Under the pieces are notes generated by a model. It saw only the letters and a list, made by a program, of their open reading frames with translations, ran no database searches and was not told the origin of the DNA. Below, in pieces: positions 35,804-46,900 of a stretch of 64,000 bases of DNA (position 1 is the first letter of the stretch; every line of letters starts with the position of its first letter). The DNA is taken from assembly GCF_000231055.2 (NCBI RefSeq), contig NZ_CM001466.1:3470368-3534367 (forward strand), in the 5' to 3' direction. Position numbers and translations under genes: made by a program. This stretch comes from Saccharomonospora azurea NA-128 (lineage in GTDB: Bacteria; Actinomycetota; Actinomycetes; Mycobacteriales; Pseudonocardiaceae).

Positions 35804-36688
35804 ATGCAGGTGCCCGCGCAGTTCCAGTACGAGAAGGCGACGAGTGTCGAGCACGCGCTCGCCCTGCTCGACGCCTACGGCGACGACAGCATGGTGGTGG
35901 CCGGAGGTCACTCGCTGATCCCCATGATGAAGCTGCGGCTCGCGCAACCCGAGACGTTGATCGACATCAACGACGTCCACGAGCTGTCCCGCATCGGGGT
36001 CGACCGGGACTCGGTGACCATCGGGGCGCTCGTCCGGCACGCGGAGCTCCTCGACTCGCCCGTGATCGGGGAGCACTTCCCGATCCTGCACGACGCCGAG
36101 CGCGTCATCGCCGACCCGGCCGTGCGCAACCGCGGCACGGTGGGCGGCTCGCTGTGCCAGGCCGACCCCTCGGAGGACCTCGCCGCCGTGTTCGTCGCCC
36201 TCGACGGGGTGGCACTGATCCGGGGCCTGGACGGCGACCGGGTGGTGCCGGTGCGGCAGTTCTTCACCGGCCCGTACTCCACGGTGCTCGACGAGGGCGA
36301 GTTGCTGGTGGGCGTGCGCGTGCCGATCCGCTCGTCCGCGTCGGCGTACCTGAAGGTGGAGCGCCGCTCGGGGGACTGGGCCGTGGCGTCGGCGGGAGCG
36401 GCGTTGCGGCTCGACGACGGGCACATCGCGTGGGTCGGCCTCGGGTTGACCGCCGTCGGCGCGCCGTCCTTCGGAGCCCCGGAAGCCGAGGAATACCTCC
36501 TCGGCGGTCCCGCCACCGACGACCGCTTCGAGGAGGCGGGCACCATCGCGGCCGAACACTGCTCCCCGGTGGCCGACCAGCGCGGCCCCGCCGACTACAA
36601 GCGTCACCTCGCCGCCACGCTCACCACGCGTGTGCTGCGCAAGGCCGCCGGCCGCTGGCGCGGCCACGGCAACCACGAGGAGTCGTGA
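35804..36688 (+). CDS. coxM: CO dehydrogenase medium subunit (FAD-binding)
   Basis: Flavin subunit of aerobic carbon monoxide dehydrogenase: accepts electrons from the iron-sulfur subunit and passes them to the respiratory chain at the cytoplasmic face of the membrane. 294 residues, the usual length. FAD-binding signatures are AGGHSLIPMMKLRL (about 32-45) and TVGGSLCQADPSEDL (about 113-127), plus RGTVGG. First gene of coxM-coxS-coxL, the form I order. ATG gives the family N-terminus MQVPAQFQYEKATSVEHAL; ribosome site weak. Confidence 0.95.
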   Translation: MQVPAQFQYEKATSVEHALALLDAYGDDSMVVAGGHSLIPMMKLRLAQPETLIDINDVHELSRIGVDRDSVTIGALVRHAELLDSPVIGEHFPILHDAERVIADPAVRNRGTVGGSLCQADPSEDLAAVFVALDGVALIRGLDGDRVVPVRQFFTGPYSTVLDEGELLVGVRVPIRSSASAYLKVERRSGDWAVASAGAALRLDDGHIAWVGLGLTAVGAPSFGAPEAEEYLLGGPATDDRFEEAGTIAAEHCSPVADQRGPADYKRHLAATLTTRVLRKAAGRWRGHGNHEES

Positions 36689-36689
36689 C

Positions 36690-37234
36690 ATGGAGATCAC
36701 CGTCACCGTCAACGGCCAGCCGTACACGCGCGACGTGGAACCAAGGCTGCTGCTCGTGCACTTCCTGCGCGACGAACTGGGACTCACGGGCACGCACTGG
36801 GGCTGCGACACGTCGAACTGCGGCGCGTGCGCGGTGCTCATGGACGGCATGCCCGTGAAGTCGTGCACCGTGCTGGCGGTGATGGCCGACCGGCACGAGA
36901 TCCGCACCGTCGAGGGCCTGGAGACCTCGGCCGGGCTGGACCCGGTGCAGGAGGGGTTCCGGGCCGAACACGGGCTTCAGTGCGGGTTCTGCACGCCCGG
37001 GATGATGATGACCGCCCGCTGGCTGCTCGACCGCAACCCGACGCCGTCGGAGGAGGAGATCCGCGAGGCGTTGTCCGGACAGCTGTGCCGCTGCACGGGC
37101 TACGAGAACATCGTGCGTTCCGTGCGCTGGGCCGCCGAGCACGAGGCCGCCGCCCACGCCGTCTCCGACGCGATTCCCGATCAGAGGGCCGAGACGTCCG
37201 CGCCGCGGACCCGGCCGGGCTCGGAGGTGCAGGC

Positions 37235-37238
<4 letters not shown>
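36690..37238 (+). CDS. coxS: CO dehydrogenase small subunit (2Fe-2S)
   Basis: Iron-sulfur subunit carrying two [2Fe-2S] clusters that relay electrons from the molybdenum site to FAD. 182 residues. Plant-type cluster cysteines lie in GCDTSNCGAC and CTVLA; the second cluster in CGFCTPGMM and CRCTGYENI. The C-terminal tail (about 25 residues) is longer than usual and Arg/Glu/Ala-rich. The ATG lies one base after the coxM stop; the stop overlaps the coxL ATG (ATGA). Confidence 0.96.
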
Positions 37239-39618
<2,380 letters not shown>

Positions 39619-39622
<4 letters not shown>

Positions 39623-40578
39623 CGGACCGGGCGCTCTTCGCGCACGCCGAGGAGTTGCGGCAGCGGCGCGCGCCGTTCGTCCTGGCCACGGTGGTGCGGG
39701 CGCGCAGGCCCACGAGCGCGCGGCCGGGCGATCGGGCTCTCGTGCTCGCCGACGGCACCGTGGAGGGCTTCGTCGGTGGCGTGTGCGCCGAGTCGACCGT
39801 GCGGTTGCAGGGGCTCAGGGTGCTGGCGTCCGGGCGGCCCGTGGTCCTGCGCATCACCCCGGACGCGGCCACGGAGGACGGCGGCGCGGGCCGTGTCGGG
39901 GACGTCGGGGACGTCGAGGACGTTGAGGACACGGTCACCGTGGCCAACCCGTGCCTGTCCGGCGGCGCGGTCGACGTCTTCCTGGAGCCGCAGCTGCCCG
40001 CGCCGCTGGTGCAGGTGTTCGGCGACTCGCCCATCGCCAGGGCGCTGCGGGAGGTGGGGGCCGTCCTGGGCTACGACGTCCGCGCGTGCGCGGCGGATCC
40101 CGAGTTCACCGCCGACACCCGCGCCGTCGTGGTCGCCTCACACGGTCGCGACGAGGAGGGAGTCCTCACGGCGGCGCTGCGGGCGGAGGTTCCCTACGTG
40201 GGCCTGATCGCGAGTCCCCGGCGGGGCCGTGCCGTGCTCGGCGAGCTGGCCCAGCCCGGCGCCGACCGCGTGCACACGCCCGCCGGGCTGGATCTCGGCG
40301 CCCGCACGCCCCACGAGATCGCCCTGTCGGTGTATGCGGAGCTGATCGCGACCCGCTCGTCGACCAGCGCCGGCGCCGTGCCTGCCGACGTGAGCGGCGC
40401 CGCCGAGGTGCCCGAGGCGGTCGACCCGGTGTGCGGCATGTCCGTCGCCGTCGGCCCCACCACACCGCACGTGATCCGGGACGGCCGCCGGTACCACTTC
40501 TGCTGCACGGGCTGCGCCGATCGGTTCGCCTCCGACCCCGCCCGCTACGTGGCAGCCGGTGCGGCTCACGCTCCGTGA
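39619..40578 (+). CDS. XdhC/CoxF-type maturation factor with C-terminal YHS domain
   Basis: 319 residues. The N-terminal XdhC/CoxI part (ELRQRRAPFVLATVVRARRP, VEGFVGGVCAESTV) and the C-terminal Rossmann part (VQVFGDSPIARALREVG, YVGLIASPRRG) resemble the factors that insert or sulfurate the molybdenum cofactor. A YHS metal-binding domain is fused at the end (DPVCGM, HFCCTGCADRFASDP, with CxxC). An in-frame acidic repeat (GDVGDVEDVEDT) interrupts the XdhC region. It overlaps the coxL stop by four bases, so it is the fourth gene of the cox operon and plausibly coxF. The usual coxD, coxE and coxG are not in the window. Confidence 0.85.
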
Positions 40579-40692
40579 GCGACGACCACCGCGCCGGTGG
40601 ACGCCGGTTCCTCCGCACGGGCCTGTCCCGGCGCCCGGAATCTCCCTAGTCTGCTCGCGGGTCCGTGTCGCCGCGCGCGAGGAGAGAAGACA

Positions 40693-41007
40693 GTGAAGCG
40701 GGCGTTCATCATCATCGGCGTGGTCTTCGGCCTCGCGGTGATCTACACAAGCGGCGCGGAACAGCGCAGTTCGGACGCGGCGAGCGGCGGTTCCGGCGAG
40801 CAGGCGGGCTGCACGGTCGTCGTCACCGCCGACGTCCTCAACGTGCGCGCGGGGCCGAGCGAGGACCGCGAGATCGTCGACAAGCTGCGCGAGGACGAGG
40901 AGGTCGACGCCACCACCGAGACCCGCGACGGCTTCCGCAAACTCGACGACGGCGAATGGGCCTCCGACGACTACCTGGAGCCCGCCGAGGGCGCCGACTG
41001 CGGCTGA
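40693..41007 (+). CDS. Exported or membrane-anchored bacterial SH3 domain protein
   Basis: 104 residues: a short basic start and one hydrophobic helix (AFIIIGVVFGLAVIYTSGA) followed by a Ser/Gly linker and an SH3b domain (ADVLNVRAGPSEDREIVDKL, GFRKLDDGEWASDDYL). SH3b domains bind peptidoglycan peptides or ligands outside the membrane. A Cys pair (GCTVVV and DCG) could form a disulfide. GTG start with GGAGAG upstream. No operon partner. Confidence 0.82.
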   Translation: MKRAFIIIGVVFGLAVIYTSGAEQRSSDAASGGSGEQAGCTVVVTADVLNVRAGPSEDREIVDKLREDEEVDATTETRDGFRKLDDGEWASDDYLEPAEGADCG

Positions 41008-41024
41008 GGTCCTGGGGGTCGTAC

Positions 41025-41088
41025 GAACTAGGAGTTCAAGAGTTCTCCCACCGCGTCGATGGCCCGCCGCCCCGCGCTGTCATACAAT
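41025..41088 (+). promoter_or_regulatory. Promoter with repeats for the BrnT-like toxin-antitoxin pair
   Basis: TACAAT (41083-41088) is an excellent -10, seven bases before the toxin ATG, implying a leaderless transcript. Upstream, GAACT-agg-AGTTC (41025-41037) is followed by another AGTTC (41041-41045), repeated at 8-base steps, a likely antitoxin-binding operator. Confidence 0.5.
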
Positions 41089-41095
41089 GTCATGC

Positions 41096-41413
41096 ATGGT
41101 CGAGCGGATCGAGTGGGACGAAGAGGCGCGAAAACACATACTGACTCGATCCGCTCGCTATGCCGACTCGGTCGATATCGATCCAGGATGGACGGCAGAG
41201 GCTGTCAACGATCCCGATCGGCTGGTCGACGAACCGGACCCACGATCAGCGCATGCCAACAGTGTGCGGGTCGTTGGTTACTCGCCGTCTGCGCAGATGG
41301 TCATCACCGTGGTGGCTCTGCGTGGTGTCGCAGGAGTGCTGCATGGGGCGTCCGCATGGAAAACGCGGGGTGCCCCGCTGCGTCAGTACTGGAAGGGAGC
41401 TGGCGATGAGTGA
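41096..41413 (+). CDS. BrnT-like toxin of a type II toxin-antitoxin pair
   Basis: 105 residues starting VERIEWDEEARKHILTRS, like the EWD-(K/R)-xxxN start of BrnT ribonucleases of the RelE fold. The middle strand IDPGWTAEAVNDPDRLVDEPD and RVVGYSPSAQMVITVVALR fit, as does the Arg/Lys-rich end (AWKTRGAPLRQYWKG). Family assignment is moderate. It precedes and overlaps (8 bases) a ribbon-helix-helix antitoxin, the BrnT-BrnA order. Confidence 0.6.
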   Translation: MVERIEWDEEARKHILTRSARYADSVDIDPGWTAEAVNDPDRLVDEPDPRSAHANSVRVVGYSPSAQMVITVVALRGVAGVLHGASAWKTRGAPLRQYWKGAGDE

Positions 41414-41711
41414 GATCTCGGAGCAGGACATGCGGGACTACCGTGCCGAAGCGGAGGACGCGTCTGATGAGCCGCTCTCGGAGCAGGCCTCACGGCCGGG
41501 CCGGGGACGCGCCAAGGTGTTGTCGGTCAGGCTGACGCCCGAGGAGTTCGACGAGCTGACGCAGTTCGCTGCCGCGTTGGACGTTCCGGCTTCCGCCCTG
41601 GTGCGCGGGTGGGTGTTGAACGAATTGCGCGCGGGTTCGGAGTCCCCCGTGCGGACTGTGGACAGGATCGCTCAGGAGCTCGACCAGCTCCGGCGACAGC
41701 TGGCGGCATAG
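41406..41711 (+). CDS. Ribbon-helix-helix antitoxin (BrnA-like)
   Basis: 101 residues. An acidic N-terminus (SEISEQDMRDYRAEAEDAS) is followed by a CopG/BrnA-type DNA-binding region (RAKVLSVRLTPEEFDELTQF, PASALVRGWVLNELR) and a helical tail. Start ATG 41406 overlaps the toxin stop. It probably neutralises the upstream BrnT-like protein and represses the operon. Confidence 0.7.
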   Translation: MSEISEQDMRDYRAEAEDASDEPLSEQASRPGRGRAKVLSVRLTPEEFDELTQFAAALDVPASALVRGWVLNELRAGSESPVRTVDRIAQELDQLRRQLAA

Positions 41712-41713
41712 CT

Positions 41714-42502
41714 TCAGGTGCCGTCGAGGCGGAGCGAGGATTGCGGCTGAACCGGTCGCTGCAGTGTGAGCGTGTGTCCCTCTTCGGCGGCCAGGACGTC
41801 ACCGGAGAACACGGCGCATGCCTCCCGCACCGCCGTCTCGCGGTCGGCGCCGGGCCAGAAGTGGGTGAGCATCAGCGTCGCGGCGCCGGCCCGCTCCGCG
41901 AGCTCGGCGGCCTGCCCGGCGGTCAGAAGCCGTGGCACCTCGCCGGGGTCGGGTTCGGTGAGGGTCGCCTCCATGACGAACAGGTCGGCGTCGGCGCCCA
42001 GCTCGACGAGGGCGTCGGCCGGTCCCGAGTCGCCCGTGTAGGCGATGGTCGCGCTCGGCCCGCTCAGGCGTACGCCGACGGCGGGCACGTGATGCGGCAC
42101 GGGCACGGTCGTGACCTCGACGTGCTCGCCCACCCGCCATGAGTCACGCCCGTGGACGACGTGCACGTCGAACACCGATTCGGGGTCGATGGTGGGTTCG
42201 GCGGCGCGCAGCACGTCGAGCACACCGGCCGTGCAGTACAGGGGGACGCGGGGGCGCCCGGCAGCGTGGTAGTGCCGCACCCGCGCGAGGCCGCTGACGT
42301 CGACGCAGTGGTCCGGATGTTCGTGGGTGATCACGACGGCGTCGACCTCCCCGTCGGGGCACAGCGCGAGCAGCCGTGGCAACACGCCGTAGCCGAGGTC
42401 GAGCACGATCCGCGCGCCGCCGTCCCGCACGAGGAACGCGCTGCACGCGCGCCCCGCCTCGGGCCAGGCGCCGCTGCTGCCCAGCACCGTGAGTTCGGCC
42501 AT
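41714..42502 (-). CDS. Metallo-beta-lactamase fold hydrolase
   Basis: 262 residues of the MBL superfamily with the metal-binding motif ITHEHPDHCVDV (H60, H62, D64, H65), AVVITHEHPDHC, and further ligands in PHHVPAVGVRL, YTGDSGPADAL and LTHFWPG. Similarity to ribonuclease Z-like and cyclic phosphodiesterase proteins (LGSSGAWPEAGRACSAFLV start) is evident, but the substrate cannot be told. Divergent from exonuclease III by 54 bp; convergent with the antitoxin gene. Confidence 0.9.
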   Translation of the reverse strand: MAELTVLGSSGAWPEAGRACSAFLVRDGGARIVLDLGYGVLPRLLALCPDGEVDAVVITHEHPDHCVDVSGLARVRHYHAAGRPRVPLYCTAGVLDVLRAAEPTIDPESVFDVHVVHGRDSWRVGEHVEVTTVPVPHHVPAVGVRLSGPSATIAYTGDSGPADALVELGADADLFVMEATLTEPDPGEVPRLLTAGQAAELAERAGAATLMLTHFWPGADRETAVREACAVFSGDVLAAEEGHTLTLQRPVQPQSSLRLDGT

Positions 42503-42556
42503 GCCGGTGAGTGTGGCAGAGCCGACCGGGTCGGAGGCGCAGGTAACCTGCCTCCC

Positions 42557-43354
42557 GTGCTGACCGTCTCGTCTGTCAACGTCAACGGCCTGCGCGCCGC
42601 CGCCAAGAAGGGTTTCACGGAGTGGTTCGCGGCCACCTCCGCCGATGTCGTGGCGTGCCAGGAGGTGCGGGCCGAACCGGACGTCCTCGCCGCCGAACTG
42701 CGGGAACCGGAGGGCTGGCACACGATCCACGCGCCGTGCGCGACGAAGGGCCGCAACGGCGTCTCCCTCTACAGCCGCATCGAGCCCGACAGCGTGCGCG
42801 TCGGGTTCGGCGAGGCCGAGTTCGAGGACAGCGGCCGGTACGTCGAGATGTGGTTGCCGGGCGTGGTGGTCGCGAGCCTGTACCTGCCGAGCGGAGACGT
42901 CGGCACCCCGAGGCAGGACGAGAAGGAGCGGTTCATGGCCGGGTTCCTGCCGTACCTGGGTGGGTTGCGGGACAAGGCAGCCGCGGACGGCCGGGAGGTG
43001 CTGGTGTGCGGCGACTGGAACATCGGCCACACCGAGCTCGACATCAAGAACTGGAAGGCCAACCGCAAGAACGCGGGCTTCCTGCCCGAGGAGCGGGCCT
43101 GGCTGAGCCGGGTGTTCGACGAACTGGGCTACGTGGACGTCCAGCGGCGCCTCGACCCGGAAGGCCCGGGCCCGTACACGTGGTGGTCGTACCGCGGGAA
43201 GGCCTTCGACAACGACGCCGGCTGGCGGATCGACTACCACGTGGCCACGCCGGGCCTGGCGGACCGCTGCACGTCGTTCGTGGTGGAACGGGCGGAGAGC
43301 TACGACAAGCGCTGGTCGGACCACGCGCCGGTGACGGCGACGTACGACGTGTGA
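42557..43354 (+). CDS. xthA: Exodeoxyribonuclease III (AP endonuclease, XthA family)
   Basis: Base-excision repair endonuclease cleaving at abasic sites and trimming 3' ends. 265 residues, full length. Visible motifs: VNVNGLRAAAKKG, ACQEVRAE (metal-binding Glu), GRNGVSLYSR, LVCGDWNIGHTELDIKN (Asp/Asn) and RWSDHAPVTATY (His). GTG 42557 gives the usual N-terminus LTVSSVNVN; no strong ribosome site, so it may be leaderless. Confidence 0.95.
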   Translation: MLTVSSVNVNGLRAAAKKGFTEWFAATSADVVACQEVRAEPDVLAAELREPEGWHTIHAPCATKGRNGVSLYSRIEPDSVRVGFGEAEFEDSGRYVEMWLPGVVVASLYLPSGDVGTPRQDEKERFMAGFLPYLGGLRDKAAADGREVLVCGDWNIGHTELDIKNWKANRKNAGFLPEERAWLSRVFDELGYVDVQRRLDPEGPGPYTWWSYRGKAFDNDAGWRIDYHVATPGLADRCTSFVVERAESYDKRWSDHAPVTATYDV

Positions 43355-43446
43355 GGGCGGATTCCTCCCGTTATGAAACGGCCAGCCCGTGAACTGGGAC
43401 TGTGGGGCTCGGTGGGGCACAATCGGATGCGGGAGGTGTCGTTTCC

Positions 43447-43755
43447 GTGCACGAGCTCGTCAAGGCGAAACGAGGCGAGATCGAGAGACTCTGCCGTTCG
43501 CTCGCGGTGCGTCGCCTCGACGTGTTCGGTTCCGCTGTGGGGGACTCGTTCGACACCGAGTCCAGCGACGTCGATGTCCTCGTCGAATTCGATTCGAGCC
43601 CGGAGGTCGACTACTTCGACACCCATTTCACCCTGAAGGAAGGGCTGGAGCGGATTCTCGGCCGTCCGGTCGACCTCGTCAGCGCCACGGCGATCCGCAA
43701 TCCCTATTTCCGGCGGTCGGTGCTCGAGAGCAGGGAACACCTCTATGCGGCGTGA
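43447..43755 (+). CDS. MNT-type nucleotidyltransferase (antitoxin-like)
   Basis: 102 residues of the MNT minimal nucleotidyltransferase family with the GS...DxD signature: FGSAVGDSFDTESSDVDVLV (G28-S29, D41, D43). In MNT-HEPN modules this protein AMPylates the HEPN ribonuclease and acts as antitoxin. GTG 43447 has GGAGG about ten bases upstream. A HEPN-like start overlaps its end but stops after 15 codons (see next). Confidence 0.85.
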   Translation: MHELVKAKRGEIERLCRSLAVRRLDVFGSAVGDSFDTESSDVDVLVEFDSSPEVDYFDTHFTLKEGLERILGRPVDLVSATAIRNPYFRRSVLESREHLYAA

Positions 43756-43792
43756 GGTGCTTCGGCGGGTGTTGGATGCGCGACGTTCGTAG
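43745..43792 (+). pseudogene. Possible remnant of a HEPN toxin gene
   Basis: ATG at 43745 overlaps the MNT gene end, as a HEPN partner gene should. It reads MRREVLRRVLDARRS then TAG (43790-43792). The start resembles DUF86-type HEPN proteins, which begin with MRREVL-like sequence, but it ends after 15 codons. Inferred to be degraded; it could be a chance short frame. Confidence 0.3.
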
Positions 43793-43906
43793 GCGAGCCG
43801 CCGTAGCCCAGCACGACAGGATCGTCGGTTACTGACCGCCACCGACCGAACATTGGCGGTAAGATCACGAGCCGTCGATGTGATCCGGGTCAGGGAAGGT
43901 GGCGGG

Positions 43907-46900
43907 ATGTCCGACGGTCGGAGGCCGGTACCGAAGCCAGCTCCTCCGCCCGCGCAACCGCGGTGGTTCCAGGAGCGGACGTCACCGTATCCCTGGGAGC
44001 AGGACGGCCTGGACCACGTTCGCAGGTTGATGCCGCAGGCGGAGCCGTATCGCGCGTGGGCGACGTTCTCCTTCACTGCGGCATCTGGCCGTATCAACGA
44101 ATGCGATCTGTTGATCGCTGTTCCCGGTGGGCTCTACCTGGTGGAGCTCAAAGGGCACACCGGGCGTGTGGTGAACAACGGTGAGACGTGGAGCTTCTTC
44201 AGGGAGGGAACGAAGCGGCCCCGTTCGTTCCGCAACCCACTGCATCTCACCGACCTGAAGTGCAAGGATCTCAAGACGCGTCTGGAGTGGGCGGCCAAGC
44301 AGAACCACTACACCGGCCGCATTCCGCGCATCGAACCCGCGATCTTCCTGTCCGCACCGGGGCTGACCTCGGAGCTCGACGAGGTGCAGCGCACCCGCGT
44401 CTACGGCCGTGACGGGCAGGTCGACGGTCTGGACTGGATCTGGCGTGACCTGCTGTCGCGCCCGCCGCAGCGGGAGCACCAGCGGATCAGCCCGGAGTTC
44501 TCCCGCCACGTGCTGCCGAAGCTGCTGGAGAAGATCGGCATCCGGGCGTCGACGGCGCATCTGCGGTTCGGCGACGACTGGGAGCTCTCCGGTGAGGTGC
44601 TGGACGCGGGCCCGACGTGGGAGGACCGTCTCGCGTTCCGCACGGGCCTCGTGCGTGAGGAGGGCCGGGTCCGCATCTACCTCACCGAGCAGCAGGCCGC
44701 CGAAGAGCGGCGGCAGTCGGTGGAGCGGGCCGCGCGGCGCGAGTACCAGGTGTTGCAGGGCATCGCCCACCGCGGCATCGCGCAGGCCGTGCAGATCCGG
44801 GAGCACCAGAGCGGTCCCGCGATCCTCTTCCGCCACAACTCGTCGGACCTGCGGCTGGACTCCTACCTCGACGTGCACGGCGACCGGCTGAGCATCGACA
44901 CGCGGCTCGATCTGGTGCGCCAGCTCGCCGAGGCGGTCCAGTACGCGCATCACCGCTCGCTCTACCACCGCGCCCTGTCGGCGCGTTCGGTGTGGGTGTC
45001 GGCGAAGGACGACGGGTCCGACCCGGTGTTGCGGATCACCGACTGGCAGGCCGCCGCTCGTGACTTCGACACGACGTCGCTGTCGACGGTGGGCAAGACG
45101 TCGTTGACGGGCGAACACCTGGCGGGCTCGGCGGAGGTGTATCTGGCGCCGGAGTTCGCCCCGCACGCCGACCCGGTGGATCTCGACGTCTTCGGCCTGG
45201 GCGCGGTGTCGTTTCTGATCCTGACGGGGCAGCCACCCGCCACGCAGCGCAGCGGCCTGATCGAGTGGCTGGCCGACAGCCACGGCCTGCACCCCTACGC
45301 GGTGTCGGACGGCATCTCCGACGCCCTCGACGCGCTGGTCTTCGACGCGACCCGCACGGAGCTGTCGCAGCGGCTGGAGTCGGCGGACGCTTTCCTCAAG
45401 CGGCTGGACGCGGCGGAGTGGGAGTCGCTGCCCGAGTCGTCCGTGCCCGTGGTGGACCCGCTCACGGTGTCGGCGGGCCAGATGGTGGACGAGCAGTGGC
45501 GGGTCGAGCGGGTGCTCGGCACCGGGGCCACGGCGCGGGCGTTGCTGGTGCGGAAGGTGGACACCGACGACGAGCAGCCCGAGCGCCGGGTGTTGAAGGT
45601 GGCGCTCGACGACGACAAGGCGCAGCACCTGCATGCCGAGGCCCGAGCCCTGGCGCTGGCGGGCGGCGGCGTGGTGGTGCAGTTGCTCGACGGCCCCCGC
45701 GAGGTGGGAGGCCGCACCGTGCTCGATCTGGAGTACGCGGGCGGGCAGGACCCGCAGGGCTACACGCTCGGCGAGCATCTGCGCGCCGAGGGCAGGCTCA
45801 GTTACCACAACCTGGAGCGTTACGGCCGCGACCTGTTCATCGCGTTGGACCAGCTCGCGGGTAAGGGCGTGCGGCACCGGGATCTGAAGCCGGACAACTT
45901 CGGCGTCTACCGCAGGGCCGACCGCTCGACACAGCTGATGTTGTTCGACTTCTCGCTGGCCGACGTCTCGGAGCGCGACGTCACGGCGGGCACCCGCGGG
46001 TATCTGGACCCGTTCCTCGGCACCAACCGCCGTCCCGCCTACGACGACCACGCCGAGCGTTACGCGGCGGCGGTGACGCTGCACGAGATGGCGTCTGGGC
46101 AGCGGCCGGTGTGGGGCGACGGGGTGAGCGATCCCCGCACCACCACCGACGAGACTCCGGTGCTGGCGGCGGAGTTGTTCGAACCGGCGCTGCGCGACGG
46201 GTTGACGGCGTTCTTCCGGCGTGCGCTGCACCGGGACGTCAACCGACGGTTCGACACGGTGCGGCAGATGGAGGACGCCTGGCGGGAGGTGTTCACCGCG
46301 GCGGACACCGCCCAGCCGCTCACCACGCCCGACACGGTGGGTGTCGAGGGAGAGACGCTGGAGGCCACCCGCGACGCGCACGCCGAGCGGGCCACCCTTG
46401 ACACGCAGCTCGACGTGGCCGGGTTGAGTCCGCGTGCGGCGTCGCTGGCGCAGTCGTTCGGGGTGACGACGGTGCGGGAGCTGCTGGAGCAGGTGCGCCC
46501 GTACGAGATCAGCCGGGCGCGAGGCGCGGGGAAGGTGGTGCGCAACGAGCTGAACCGCCGTCACAAGCAGTGGACTCGGGCGTTGTTGCAGCCCTCCGAG
46601 TCCGACCGTCCCGCGTCGGACTCGCCGTCCGGCCGCTCCACTGTGGACGAGCTGGTTGCCGTGTTGCTGCCTCCGAGAGGCAGGCGGGGCTCGCGTAAGG
46701 CGGATGTCGTGCGCCTCACGCTCGGGCTGCCGGTGGGGGAGGGCGACGAGCCGCCTTCGCCGTGGCCGACGCAGACCGAGGTGGCCCGGCGGCTGGGTAT
46801 CACGCAGGGCCCGGTGTCGCAGCACTATCGCGCGGCGGTGAAGGCGTGGGCGGCCGAGCCGCGGTTGTCGGCGGTGCGGGACGAGCTGGTGGAGCTGGTC

